A stretch of 64,000 bases of DNA, from assembly GCF_900114975.1 (NCBI RefSeq), contig NZ_FOUU01000001.1, forward strand, positions 62,001 through 126,000, given 5' to 3'. The stretch comes from Thermodesulforhabdus norvegica (lineage in GTDB: Bacteria > Desulfobacterota > Syntrophobacteria > Syntrophobacterales > Thermodesulforhabdaceae). This document shows positions 1-7,926 of the stretch, piece after piece; position 1 is the first letter of the stretch, and every line of letters begins with the position of its first letter. The position numbers and the translations under genes were made by a program. The notes beneath the pieces are model-generated. The model was given only the letters and a program-made list of their open reading frames with translations, ran no database searches and was not told the DNA's origin.

Positions 1-384
1 TTCTCGGTAGTGATGTTCGATATAGACCATTTCAAGTCTATAAACGACCTTTTTGGTCATGAAGCCGGGGACATGGTTCTTCAGGTTTTAGTAAAAACGG
101 TTAAAGACCGGATCAGGAAGACCGATCTTCTGGCCCGTTGGGGCGGAGAGGAGTTTGTGCTCCTGCTGCCGGCCACACCGGTTGACAATGCCATCGTTCT
201 CGCCGAAGACCTGCGGCAGAGAATAGAGAGGCTCGGAGTTCATAAAGTAAGGGAGTTCACCGTCAGTTTTGGAGCTACCGAATACCGCCCCGGCGATACC
301 CCCGACTCCATAATTTCACGGGCTGACGAGGCTCTTTATGCGGCAAAAAGAGAGGGCAGGAACAGGGTAAAAGCCGTAAGGTAA
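1..384 (+). CDS. GGDEF-domain diguanylate cyclase, C-terminal part (cut by window edge)
   Basis: The reading frame is open from base 1, so the gene begins before the window. The visible part is most of a GGDEF domain, which makes cyclic di-GMP from two GTP. It shows the metal-binding D-x-D-H-F-K segment, an intact GGEEF active site and the C-terminal ADEALYAAKREGRNR helix. An RKTD sequence lies five residues before GGEEF and fits the RxxD product-inhibition site. The sensor or input domain is not in the window, so the signal is unknown. No terminator is obvious after the stop codon. Confidence 0.9.
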   Translation, partial: FSVVMFDIDHFKSINDLFGHEAGDMVLQVLVKTVKDRIRKTDLLARWGGEEFVLLLPATPVDNAIVLAEDLRQRIERLGVHKVREFTVSFGATEYRPGDTPDSIISRADEALYAAKREGRNRVKAVR

Positions 385-684
385 ACCACCCCAGGTCAAA
401 GATGCAGAGCTTCCTGATGGGTTGGAAAAGGCGTCTTAAAAAGTTTCTTCTGAAGGCTCTTTGATTGTAGGGCACGAGATCCGGCGTGGGGAAAGCAGCA
501 GTTGACGGGCCTGACGGTGATCGCATCATCAACGGAGATTTGTCCGGGATCAACCTCCGGGCAAAGAACGAGCCGCAACAAGCAGCGGGATTCTGCCGGC
601 CAAAAGGACCGGGATTGGCCTTCCATCTGCAAATAAGGATTACTCCAAGGGCATGTTCCATGGGCAATAAAGATTTAGATATTC
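385..684. other. 300-bp gap with no supported gene
   Basis: This stretch lies between the GGDEF gene and the tRNA. Several open frames cross it on both strands, but none has a convincing Shine-Dalgarno, a recognisable domain or a usual start context. I saw no clear terminator, repeat or RNA gene in it. Confidence 0.5.
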
Positions 685-760
685 TGGTGGGCCCACCTGG
701 CCTCGAACCAGGGACCTACCGGTTATGAGCCGGTGGCTCTACCAACTGAGCTATGGGCCC
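685..760 (-). tRNA. tRNA-Met (CAT anticodon), probably elongator
   Basis: The minus strand folds as a full cloverleaf. The 7-bp acceptor stem GGGCCCA/TGGGCCC is followed by A73 and an encoded CCA. The D arm is AGCTCAGTTGGTAGAGC and the T loop is GGTTCGAGGCC. The anticodon loop CTCATAA sits on a CCGG/CCGG stem and gives anticodon CAT. It lacks the initiator's mismatched first pair. A lysidine-modified tRNA-Ile2 also has CAT and cannot be fully excluded, but the GGCTCATAACC loop context is more like elongator tRNA-Met. Confidence 0.9.
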
Positions 761-806
761 ACCGAAATCCTGATGTTATTTATATATTCCAGAAAGAGGA
801 CCTTCG

Positions 807-2558
807 TCAACGAATTTCAGACTGCGAAGCGGAAAGCTTCTCCAGGTTTTCTCTGGCAAAATCCAGAGTCGGGTCAAGGTCAAGGGCCATCCTGTACAGA
901 AAAATTGCTTCCCTTACATGACCGAGTTCTCTCAAATTGGAAGCGATGTTTGCATAGTCAATGGCCGAACCGGGGTCAAGCTCCACGACCCTTTCAAAAG
1001 ATTCTATGGACTCTTTGTGTTTCTTCAAATTATAAAGGCACACCCCCTTGAGATGATGCAGTTCTTTCATATCGGGGCTCAGGGCTTCGGCCTTATCGAG
1101 CACACTGAGAGCTTTTTTAAACTCCCCGCGCTTCCTGTAACAAGAAGCGATGTGAACCAGCACACTGGCCCTTTCATCATCAGAAGAGGCATCGTTCAAA
1201 CTTACTTCGTAAAGCCTGAGGGCATCGTCGATGTTTCCGGACTCTTCAAGGGCGTAGCCCAGGAAAAAGATAAGGTCATACCTTCGACCGAATTTTTCCG
1301 TAAGTCTCTGCAGGTGAATTACGGCTTCTGCGGGCGGGAGAGACTTAACAAGGACTCTTGCCATGTGTTGAGGAAAATCCGTGCCGGTGGCCCTGTCGAG
1401 AAAATGAGCACCGGGAACGATGGTATACACGGCCGGAACCCGGAGGTCGGGATGAGTCGTATTAACTACCAGGACCTCCCACCCTTGAGTATCCGCCAGG
1501 CTCTGGACCATCTTCCGAATTTCTTCAAGAATGTTTTCGTCCGACAAATCAGGCAGGCTGCTCAAGGAAACCCGGGCCGAAACATCGGCAAGGTACGAGG
1601 CTTCTTCCAGAGAACGATACTTGGGAAAGGTGGGTTTGTAGGATGTTCGGTTTTCGAAGTCCCCTGCCAGCTGGGCGACCTCGGTGAGCGCACGGCACAG
1701 GGCCTTAGCAGGACCGGGCGTTGTGCCCACGGTAAAGACTATTTCACTCCTTTCGGGAAAGGTGGAGGGATCGTAAGCCAATACGCCTACCGACGGGATG
1801 CCCGTATCAAGACTGAAATCCCTCAGATAAAGTACAATGCCCTTGCTCTGAAATTTTTTTATCAGATCCACTGCGGCGGTGTCCTGAACCGTATCGACAT
1901 CAATTAGAGGCGTCGGGATCTTACGGTAGCTTACCAGGGTTCCCACATGGCGTTCGACCACCTCAGCCAGGCTCTGAACCACCGCCTCTTCAAGAGTGTT
2001 TCCGGCGGCAGGCCCGTTGTACTCGTTTATCAAATAGAACCAGTCAAAGGGAACCCAGACATCAACCCCCTTTGTCAGGTTTGCAGCCGGTGCCCACCTC
2101 AGGGGAACATCTGCAAGAAAGCCTTCGGCCTCTTCAGGCGACGTCACATCATCGTGGATTGCCATTAAAAGATGCCTTACGGAAAGACAGTAGGGTTGAG
2201 CCTCCTTCCATGAGAATACGGGGAGGGATCGTTCACGAAAGTAGGAGAAAAAGCTAAATCTTTCGGCAAGCTCCATAAGTGCACTGGCCTGAGACTGCTC
2301 GGGAGTGGCACCCTTTCCCATCTGTTTGCGGGTCCCCGTAAGACGCGTGGCATCAGGACCGCAAAGGCTTATGTAAACCGGAATGCCCAGGCGTCCCGTG
2401 TCTATTCTGAGCGTCTTGAGCAGGATTTCCCGGCCTGACGAACGAAACCTTTCTTTGACCCACTCTATGGTCTCCGCAGGGTCTCTTACCTTATCCTGGT
2501 CATAGCTGTACTTCTTAAAAACATCCTTCAATTCAATTCCCGATTCGGGCGCCTTCAT
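807..2558 (-). CDS. YcaO-domain protein with C-terminal TPR repeats
   Basis: The first about 400 residues are a YcaO domain. YcaO enzymes use ATP to activate peptide amide bonds for cyclisation or thioamidation, and E. coli YcaO assists RimO. The domain shows the ATP-site pattern GKGATPEQSQASAL followed by E-x2-ER near residue 96, and a later EVVERH segment. The C-terminal part holds about four tetratricopeptide repeats, probably for partner or substrate binding. The start is ATG at 2558, four bases after the rnd stop and behind GGGGGTG; a longer frame would run into rnd. No TfuA, precursor peptide or radical enzyme lies beside it, so the substrate is unknown. The gene is probably cotranscribed with rnd. 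Confidence 0.85.
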   Translation of the reverse strand: MKAPESGIELKDVFKKYSYDQDKVRDPAETIEWVKERFRSSGREILLKTLRIDTGRLGIPVYISLCGPDATRLTGTRKQMGKGATPEQSQASALMELAERFSFFSYFRERSLPVFSWKEAQPYCLSVRHLLMAIHDDVTSPEEAEGFLADVPLRWAPAANLTKGVDVWVPFDWFYLINEYNGPAAGNTLEEAVVQSLAEVVERHVGTLVSYRKIPTPLIDVDTVQDTAAVDLIKKFQSKGIVLYLRDFSLDTGIPSVGVLAYDPSTFPERSEIVFTVGTTPGPAKALCRALTEVAQLAGDFENRTSYKPTFPKYRSLEEASYLADVSARVSLSSLPDLSDENILEEIRKMVQSLADTQGWEVLVVNTTHPDLRVPAVYTIVPGAHFLDRATGTDFPQHMARVLVKSLPPAEAVIHLQRLTEKFGRRYDLIFFLGYALEESGNIDDALRLYEVSLNDASSDDERASVLVHIASCYRKRGEFKKALSVLDKAEALSPDMKELHHLKGVCLYNLKKHKESIESFERVVELDPGSAIDYANIASNLRELGHVREAIFLYRMALDLDPTLDFARENLEKLSASQSEIR

Positions 2559-2562
2559 GGCT

Positions 2563-3507
2563 TCACACCCCCTGCCACTCTTTAATAACCCGGAGCAACT
2601 CCCGGGCAAGCCCGCCTTTCTTAAACCTTCTTGGAATTCCTTTCAACCCTCTGAGATCGGATTCGTCGGCGGGCTTCATAACGGCCAGTTCCACCAGTGC
2701 AATGTCGGGCATAACCCTGAAAGGTGCTCTATCCCAGCGTCTGGCAAGAAAATCCCGCCATCTGTAAAGCCCTTTTACGATTCTCCGTTCATCTTCGCCA
2801 AGATCCCAGAAGCCTTTTATTCTCGTATAGCCGTCAGGCGGGAAGGAGCGCTCGGGAACGGTGGATCTGGCCACGCCCCGGCTTTTTTCGTATGCCAATT
2901 CCAGCAATCCCCTTTCGGCAAGCTCGTCTTTAAGGCGTTGAGCAATGATCAGAAGATAGTGCACATCAAGGGCGGCATATTCAATGTGGGAATCCTTAAG
3001 GGGCCTGCTTCCCCAATTATACTGCTGGCCTTTTTTGTTTATCCTTATTCCCAGGTAGTCTTCTACGAGAGCTGCAAGGCTTCGCCGTTTACGGCCGAGG
3101 AGCCTGCAGGCTACGGCGGTATCAAAAAGGTTGTCAATCCTTATACCAAAATCCCGGTACAGCCCCGACACATCGTTAACCCCGTCGTGCATGATCTTTT
3201 CAATGTCAGGGGACTCAAGCAGGGGTTTCAGGGGAAGGCAATCTCCGAGTTCCAGCGGGTCGATTATATAGCTTACACGGCCATCGGAAATCTGGATCAA
3301 GCAAACCTTTTCGTAATAGGCATAAAAGCCGTTGGATTCGGTATCGAGGGCTATGGCCGGGCATCTGGCAAGATGAATCGCAAGCTGTTCAAGCTCTTCG
3401 GGTCGTGTTATAAGTGAGACAATCAGTTCATCTGAAGGAGGATGGGGCCGTGAGGCGGAAAAAGGAGAGAGGGCGGAAGCAGAAAGAAACTCCTTCTTCG
3501 GTTTCAT
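2563..3507 (-). CDS. rnd: Ribonuclease D family 3'-5' exoribonuclease
   Basis: This 314-residue protein has a DEDDy exonuclease fold. The metal ligands are visible as D55 and E57 in LDTES, an acidic residue near D112, and Y177/D181 in the final motif. RNase D trims the 3' ends of tRNA and other stable RNAs. The C-terminal third (about 215-310) looks like an HRDC-type helical region. An AAAGGAG site lies upstream of the ATG. Its 5' end overlaps the 5' end of the divergent Smr gene by 58 bp. YcaO follows 4 bases after its stop, which indicates an operon. Confidence 0.9.
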   Translation of the reverse strand: MKPKKEFLSASALSPFSASRPHPPSDELIVSLITRPEELEQLAIHLARCPAIALDTESNGFYAYYEKVCLIQISDGRVSYIIDPLELGDCLPLKPLLESPDIEKIMHDGVNDVSGLYRDFGIRIDNLFDTAVACRLLGRKRRSLAALVEDYLGIRINKKGQQYNWGSRPLKDSHIEYAALDVHYLLIIAQRLKDELAERGLLELAYEKSRGVARSTVPERSFPPDGYTRIKGFWDLGEDERRIVKGLYRWRDFLARRWDRAPFRVMPDIALVELAVMKPADESDLRGLKGIPRRFKKGGLARELLRVIKEWQGV

Positions 3508-4244
3508 TGCAGGACGACTCCTTTTACAAGCCCTTTGCGGACATTCAGGAACGGCTCGGTCTGGTTAATGAAAAAACAACCCGCAGATCCGGAAAAAACA
3601 AGTACAGGGAAATCATGGAAGCGGTTGAGCGTCTCCGGCAACGGGAGGCACAAGCAGCCGAAGAAAATGAGGCAGAAATCTTTGCCAGGGCAATGGAGGG
3701 CGTTGTCCCTATAGAAAAAGACGGCCCGGGGCGAATACCGGCTCCGAGACCTACCGAATCCATTCCGCATAACTTTATCCGTTCCGAACACGAAGCATAC
3801 GCTCAACTCGCCGAACTGGTTTCCGGCGCTACCACCTTTGATCTATTCTATACGGATGAATACGTCGAGGGAGCAGTCCACGGACTGCCGTACCGTATTC
3901 TAAAGAAACTCCGCCGAGGGGAGTTCAGTTATCAGGATTACCTCGACCTTCATGGATATACTAGAAAGGAAGCGAAAATAAAAGTCATTTCCTTTCTCGA
4001 ACGGTGTTATGCCAAGGGCATAAGATGCGTTCTCATAATCCCCGGAAGAGGACTAAACTCTCTTGAAGGAAAACCCGTCTTAAAGGAAGGACTCATCCGA
4101 TGGCTCACCCACCACCCTCTTAAACAAATAGTCCTTGCCTTTTCCTCTGCCCGATCCTGCGACGGAGGGCTCGGAGCCTTTTACGTCCTGCTACGGCGTC
4201 AGAAGGGCAAGGGAACCTTCTTCGTAAACCGCTACGGCTTCTGA
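3450..4244 (+). CDS. Smr (MutS2 C-terminal-like) domain protein
   Basis: The C-terminal 100 residues are an Smr domain, with the LDLHGYTRKEA motif and an IPGRGLNS segment in place of the usual HGRG loop. Smr domains are nucleic-acid nucleases or binders linked to recombination control and ribosome rescue. The N-terminal half is charged and low in complexity, with no MutS ATPase. The chosen start is GTG at 3450, which has AAGGAGG at a good distance; a GTG at 3414 in the same frame lacks such a site. The first 58 bases overlap rnd on the other strand. The natural substrate cannot be read from sequence. Confidence 0.85.
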   Translation: MRRKKERGRKQKETPSSVSLQDDSFYKPFADIQERLGLVNEKTTRRSGKNKYREIMEAVERLRQREAQAAEENEAEIFARAMEGVVPIEKDGPGRIPAPRPTESIPHNFIRSEHEAYAQLAELVSGATTFDLFYTDEYVEGAVHGLPYRILKKLRRGEFSYQDYLDLHGYTRKEAKIKVISFLERCYAKGIRCVLIIPGRGLNSLEGKPVLKEGLIRWLTHHPLKQIVLAFSSARSCDGGLGAFYVLLRRQKGKGTFFVNRYGF

Positions 4245-4245
4245 A

Positions 4246-4488
4246 TTACCGGGAATAACCCGGAAGATTTATGGTGGTACAGGAAGACCCGGGCTTACAG
4301 GATTTCGTCGTAACCGAGGGCCCTTCTCCCGCCGAGGGTTTGACGAAATGGCTGGTGCGGCTGACAATTCTTTCCATCTCATCAGAGCCACACTGGTCAC
4401 AGCAAAGCTCAACACGTTCATCAGAGGACTTAAACAGATATTCCCGTACCGCCCCGCATCTGCTACACTTGAATTCGTAAATGGGCAT
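4246..4488 (-). CDS. FmdB-type zinc-ribbon protein
   Basis: An 80-residue protein starting MPIYEFKCSRCG, the signature of the FmdB family of putative regulatory zinc ribbons. Two CxxC pairs (CSRC and CDQC) would bind one zinc, and the tail is Ser/Thr-rich and disordered. The first FmdB protein was proposed to regulate amide metabolism, but most members have no proven role. It converges with the Smr gene, ending two bases after it, and is divergent from the DsrE-like gene across about 100 bp. Confidence 0.85.
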   Translation of the reverse strand: MPIYEFKCSRCGAVREYLFKSSDERVELCCDQCGSDEMERIVSRTSHFVKPSAGEGPSVTTKSCKPGSSCTTINLPGYSR

Positions 4489-4587
4489 TTCCGGCCTCCT
4501 TAATTTTGAAAAGAATGCAATTGTCCTTATAAAGCGTAATCGATGCCCGTCAAGGCCTAATTGTTAACCTTTGTATAGGAGAAATCA

Positions 4588-4899
4588 ATGAAAGTCCTTT
4601 TTATTATCACAACAAACGATGCCGAAACGGTTTATAACGCTATGAGGCTTGCTCATGTGGCGGTAAAAAAAGGAGACGAAGTAAGCGTTTTCATGTTGGG
4701 TAAAGGCGTCCTCTTTGAGCAGATCTCAAACGAGCAGTTCGACGTTATGAGCCTTATCAACAGCTTTGAAGGTGATTTTTACGTCTGAGGGGTATGTCTC
4801 AAGGCCCACGGTCTGGTGGCCTCTGCTACCTGCCCTGTCGGCTGGATGGACGACCTTTACGAGCTTGCGATGGAAGCGGATAAGGTTTTCACCTTTTAA
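4588..4899 (+). CDS. DsrE-like protein, probable selenoprotein (UGA = Sec at codon 67)
   Basis: The frame starts MKVLFIITTNDAE behind TAGGAG and meets TGA at 4786-4788, after 66 codons. It stays open past this TGA to a TAA at 4897-4899, giving 103 residues. The downstream part, GVCLKAHGLVASATCP, is plainly the rest of a DsrE fold. In related proteins the TGA position is the first Cys of a CxxC-like motif (CGTCLK type), so here it would read U-G-V-C. A SECIS-like hairpin follows the TGA. DsrE-fold proteins carry sulfur or act in redox chemistry in the cytoplasm. Standard gene callers would stop at 4788 and report a 66-residue fragment. A plain nonsense mutation is the alternative, but conservation after the TGA argues against it. 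Confidence 0.82.
4791..4830 (+). promoter_or_regulatory. Candidate bacterial SECIS element
   Basis: Immediately after the UGA the RNA can fold with an upper stem GGCC(C)AC/GTGGCC (4803-4809 with 4816-4821, one bulged C). The apical loop is GGTCTG, starting 21 bases after the UGA. A lower GGTA/TACC pairing (4791-4794 with 4827-4830) extends it. A G at the start of the apical loop and this distance agree with the bacterial SECIS rules as I know them. The fold was found by eye. Confidence 0.7.
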
Positions 4900-4917
4900 G
4901 GAAGGGTCTTCGTCCAG

Positions 4918-5772
4918 ATGATCACCCTCTGTTCTCCGTCAGAAGATCTTTCGTGTTTTGGGTGTTGCCCTCCTATAAGGCCTGCGGGATACGATCATCT
5001 GGCCTATGTAAGGATTCTTAAAAGGGAGTTCAGAGAAAACCGCAGGCGTTTGCCGGAAAACATTGCAAGAAGAAAACCCATCACGGGTTTCAGCTGCTGG
5101 GCTCTGGGTTATCTCGACAGTAGATTTTTAAGAATTGGCTGTATGCTCCATCCGAAGGCGAACGGAGGCGAAGACCTGCGTCACATCACGGGTTACGGTG
5201 CAAAGTGTGCAAGAGAGTCCTGCCTTCAGGCCGGGATTTTTGACCGCCTATCTCATGAGCAGAAAACCTTCTGGCTGGAGCCATCACAGGGGTTGTCCCC
5301 CTTTTTTTATTCCAGCCCGGAGGCAAATCCCCTTTTTCATCTTTTGTTCTGGCATGAGGAAGTGCTGGGACTTTTTTACGAATATGCAACTGCTCGTGGA
5401 TGGAGCTGTACAGAGCTTTTATGGCACGTTCCCTTTCTCCTGGAACGCCGAATTCACCCAAGAGCGTGGCGCATGGTGGTAAAGAGGGTCATCCAGTCCG
5501 GGCTCAACTCCTTTGCGCTGGAATGTCTCCCCTGGGAAGAAATATTTTCAGGGTTCAGAAAAGAGGTGGAAAAAATCAATAACAGATTTTTCCGTTCCCT
5601 TTCCTTGAACAGAAGCCTTTATGTTCACCGGCTGGATATGCCCGGAGACTTTAAAGACTTCTTGAAATTTTTTCTTAAAAAGAATGTGATAGAGCCGGAG
5701 AATGCGGTCACCGTCCACGAGCACTTTTCAGGTGTCATTGAAGATATTATGGATCGGCTGGGCGTGAGATGA
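4918..5772 (+). CDS. Cysteine-rich protein of unknown function
   Basis: I do not recognise this 284-residue protein. The first third holds clustered cysteines: CSPSEDLSCFGCCPPIRP near the N terminus, then CWALGYLD, GCMLHP and GAKCARESC around residues 60-105. They could hold a metal or Fe-S centre. The rest is helical and aromatic-rich without further motifs. There is no signal peptide or membrane span. It starts 18 bases after the selenoprotein stop and ends 6 bases before the nucleotidyltransferase, so it is probably in the same transcript. A redox or metal role shared with the DsrE-like protein is only a guess. Confidence 0.7.
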   Translation: MITLCSPSEDLSCFGCCPPIRPAGYDHLAYVRILKREFRENRRRLPENIARRKPITGFSCWALGYLDSRFLRIGCMLHPKANGGEDLRHITGYGAKCARESCLQAGIFDRLSHEQKTFWLEPSQGLSPFFYSSPEANPLFHLLFWHEEVLGLFYEYATARGWSCTELLWHVPFLLERRIHPRAWRMVVKRVIQSGLNSFALECLPWEEIFSGFRKEVEKINNRFFRSLSLNRSLYVHRLDMPGDFKDFLKFFLKKNVIEPENAVTVHEHFSGVIEDIMDRLGVR

Positions 5773-5778
5773 TCTGAC

Positions 5779-6702
5779 ATGATGGATCTACTTCTCCTTT
5801 CTGCAGGTTGGGGAACACGACTCCGGCCTCTCACATTCTACCGACCGAAAGCCCTTATTCCCGTAAGGGGAAAGCCCTGCCTTGAGACCTGTTACGACGC
5901 CTTAAACGAGGTCTTCACCATAGGATCTATCTGGGTTAACACCCATGCACTTTCACCCTGGTTTTTCAGGTTTTTTGAGAAATCTCCTTTCAGAAACTGG
6001 CGGCTACTCTACGAACCGGAAATCCTGGGATCCGGCGGAACCGTAATGCACTGTATGAACTCATCAAAGGCCCGATGGCTCATGGTTGTAAACTCCGACA
6101 CTTTTCTTCCTTCGCAGAAGATCGAATGGCTTTCCGGTCTTGAACCCGAACCGGGAGCCGTCGTTATCGTGGTATCTTCAAAATCCGGTCTGAACAATGT
6201 GGTCGTCAACAACGAAGGCCGGGTTATCCGGTTCAGATCGAAAGAACTGACCTCCAGAGAGCAAGATCTCGGCTACCGGCTTGTGGCTTTTGCAGGAATA
6301 CACCTGCTGGACAAGAAGGCGGCCGAAAGCATTAGCTGGTGCGGCGACTATGCGGACATTATAAATCTTTATGCTCCGTTGCTAAAACAAGGGAGAATAC
6401 GTGCCGTTGAGTGTCCGCCTTCTGCATGGCATGACATAGGCAATATACGGAGATACTTTGACGCACACACTTCAGAAGGTGCCCGCTCTTTCTGGGCGGG
6501 TTCCCAGGTTGTAATAGAACCCGGATGTTCCGTGGAAAAGGTGATACTCTGGGACGGGGTCGTTGTAAGAACTGGAAGCAGGCTGAGATCGTGTATAGTA
6601 ACGGACGGGGTTGAGGTATCGGGAGTTTTTGAAAGTGCGGTCATCACTCCTTCGGCAGTCATTCCGATTGGACGTGGAGAGTTTTGCCGGTATCTTCCCT
6701 GA
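5779..6702 (+). CDS. Sugar-1-phosphate nucleotidyltransferase with left-handed beta-helix tail
   Basis: The N terminus reads LLSAGWGTRLRPLT followed by RPKALIPV, the nucleotide-binding signature of NDP-sugar pyrophosphorylases. The VNSDT segment holds the metal-binding Asp. The last 70 residues carry hexapeptide-like repeats, so at 307 residues it is longer than Pseudomonas MurU. Its partner gene overlaps it and encodes an AmgK-like kinase. In Pseudomonas that pairing (amgK-murU) makes UDP-MurNAc from recycled MurNAc. That function fits the context, but mannose-1-P guanylyltransferase or another sugar specificity is possible. Confidence 0.82.
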   Translation: MMDLLLLSAGWGTRLRPLTFYRPKALIPVRGKPCLETCYDALNEVFTIGSIWVNTHALSPWFFRFFEKSPFRNWRLLYEPEILGSGGTVMHCMNSSKARWLMVVNSDTFLPSQKIEWLSGLEPEPGAVVIVVSSKSGLNNVVVNNEGRVIRFRSKELTSREQDLGYRLVAFAGIHLLDKKAAESISWCGDYADIINLYAPLLKQGRIRAVECPPSAWHDIGNIRRYFDAHTSEGARSFWAGSQVVIEPGCSVEKVILWDGVVVRTGSRLRSCIVTDGVEVSGVFESAVITPSAVIPIGRGEFCRYLP

Positions 6703-7732
6703 CTTTCCGGCTCCAGAGCGTATCATCCCCCTACCCGGGGACGGCTCGGAAAGACAATTCTTTCGTCTCCACGGCCCCGAAGGTTCAGCCGTTTTAATAG
6801 TACATCCTCCGGAGACAGAAACCGTAAAGCGGGAAAACAGGGCTTTTTCCGCCTTTGGTCGCTACCTGAAAAGCCTCGGTATATCCGTGCCGGGAATCCT
6901 TGCGGAAAATCACTCTCTGGGATTCTTCATCGTAGAAGATGCAGGAAATGTACACATTCAGGATCTAGTGAAAAGAGAAGCCCGGGATAAACGGAGGACC
7001 CTGTACGGAAAAATTCTCCGTCTGCTCCTTGACTTCCATATCAAAGCCCCCGAAGCCTTTGACCCTGCTTACTGTCTTGACGGTCAATACTACGATCCCC
7101 CTTTCGTCCTGGAAAAAGAACTGGAATACTTCAGAAAAGCCTTTCTAAACGATTTTCTATCTTTGAATGTGAGATGGAAAGACCTGGCGGATGATTTTTC
7201 TTATCTCGCCGAGAAATCCGGAATATTAACAGGCAACACGGTTATACACCGCGATTTTCAGAGCCGAAATCTCATGGCAAAGCAAGGGAAGATCTACCTG
7301 CTGGATTTTCAGGGGATGCGCTACGGGCCTCCCGAGTACGACATAGCATCCCTTTTTCTCGACCCCTACGTCCCGGTGGGAAGAAGCGAAAGGCTTTCCT
7401 GGATAGCCTTTTACGCATCCCGTAACCCTGCTTTTTCGACGGCACGATTTCACGCCGTAACACTCTGCCGCAATTTGCAAATTCTCGCCGCTTTTGCTTT
7501 TCTCACAAGGCAAAAAAAGAAAATAAGGTTTGCCGCTTATATTCCGGAGGCCTGGAGGGCCTTGAAGGGAAACTCTTTTTTGAAAAATTGCCCCAAATTG
7601 AGGAAGCTTCGGAGTTTACTTGACATTGTTTCTCCTGCACTTGAAAAAGTCATGGACAGCACGGCGATAACCTGTTATAGGCGCAATTTACACGGGAAGT
7701 GTGCGCAAAACGGCAAGAGGAGGGTTGTTTAA
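6674..7732 (+). CDS. AmgK-like sugar kinase (aminoglycoside phosphotransferase fold)
   Basis: The kinase core is clear: an N-terminal GDGSERQFFRL loop, catalytic HRDFQSRNLM, and LLDFQGMRYGPPEYDIASL for metal binding. The DFQ..G..YD..SL pattern is that of AmgK, which phosphorylates MurNAc or GlcNAc at the anomeric position. The start is uncertain. GTG at 6674 gives 352 residues; in-frame starts at 6635 (GTG) and 6611 (TTG) would lie deeper in the nucleotidyltransferase gene. Any of them overlaps it, which implies coupled expression. With that gene and nagZ at the far end of the window it suggests cell-wall sugar recycling. Confidence 0.8.
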   Translation: MESFAGIFPDFPAPERIIPLPGDGSERQFFRLHGPEGSAVLIVHPPETETVKRENRAFSAFGRYLKSLGISVPGILAENHSLGFFIVEDAGNVHIQDLVKREARDKRRTLYGKILRLLLDFHIKAPEAFDPAYCLDGQYYDPPFVLEKELEYFRKAFLNDFLSLNVRWKDLADDFSYLAEKSGILTGNTVIHRDFQSRNLMAKQGKIYLLDFQGMRYGPPEYDIASLFLDPYVPVGRSERLSWIAFYASRNPAFSTARFHAVTLCRNLQILAAFAFLTRQKKKIRFAAYIPEAWRALKGNSFLKNCPKLRKLRSLLDIVSPALEKVMDSTAITCYRRNLHGKCAQNGKRRVV

Positions 7733-7869
7733 TGACGTCGAAGACTACCCGTACCCGTCAAAAAAGAAAAAATAAAGACCACCCTAATAAAGTAAACCTT
7801 AAGAAAAACCAGAAGAGAATCCTTAAAAATCTGGAAGTTCTGGAGAAGGCGGTATCCGAGCAGGGTTAA
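7732..7869 (+). CDS. Small basic protein, 45 aa
   Basis: A 45-codon frame starts at an ATG that shares its A with the TAA of the kinase gene (TAATG), behind GAGGAGG. This arrangement strongly suggests translational coupling. The product is dominated by Lys and Arg in its first 30 residues and ends in a short amphipathic helix. It may bind nucleic acid or the ribosome. No known domain was recognised. An intrinsic-terminator-like hairpin follows 7 bases after the stop, which marks the operon end. Confidence 0.65.
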   Translation: MTSKTTRTRQKRKNKDHPNKVNLKKNQKRILKNLEVLEKAVSEQG

Positions 7870-7875
7870 TCAAAC

Positions 7876-7902
7876 CGGGGCCTCAGAGCCCCGATTTGCT
7901 TT
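7876..7902 (+). terminator. Terminator-like hairpin
   Basis: CGGGGC and GCCCCG form a 6-bp perfect stem around a CTCAGA loop, followed by the T-rich ATTTGCTTT. It lies directly after the small basic protein gene and before the second GGDEF gene. The T tract is imperfect, so termination may be partial. Confidence 0.6.
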
Positions 7903-7926
7903 AAGAAATCGACCGGTCGGTCTCTC

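Noticed and set aside
396-632. 78-codon minus frame between GGDEF gene and tRNA
   Set aside because: No Shine-Dalgarno, no domain, and overlapping frames on both strands look random.
918-1907. 329-codon frame opposite the YcaO gene
   Set aside because: Antisense shadow of a gene with clear motifs; no domain of its own.
4588-4788. DsrE gene as a 66-residue truncated protein or pseudogene
   Set aside because: The frame after TGA encodes the rest of the fold with a CxxC-like Cys and a SECIS-like hairpin, so selenocysteine reading is a better explanation.
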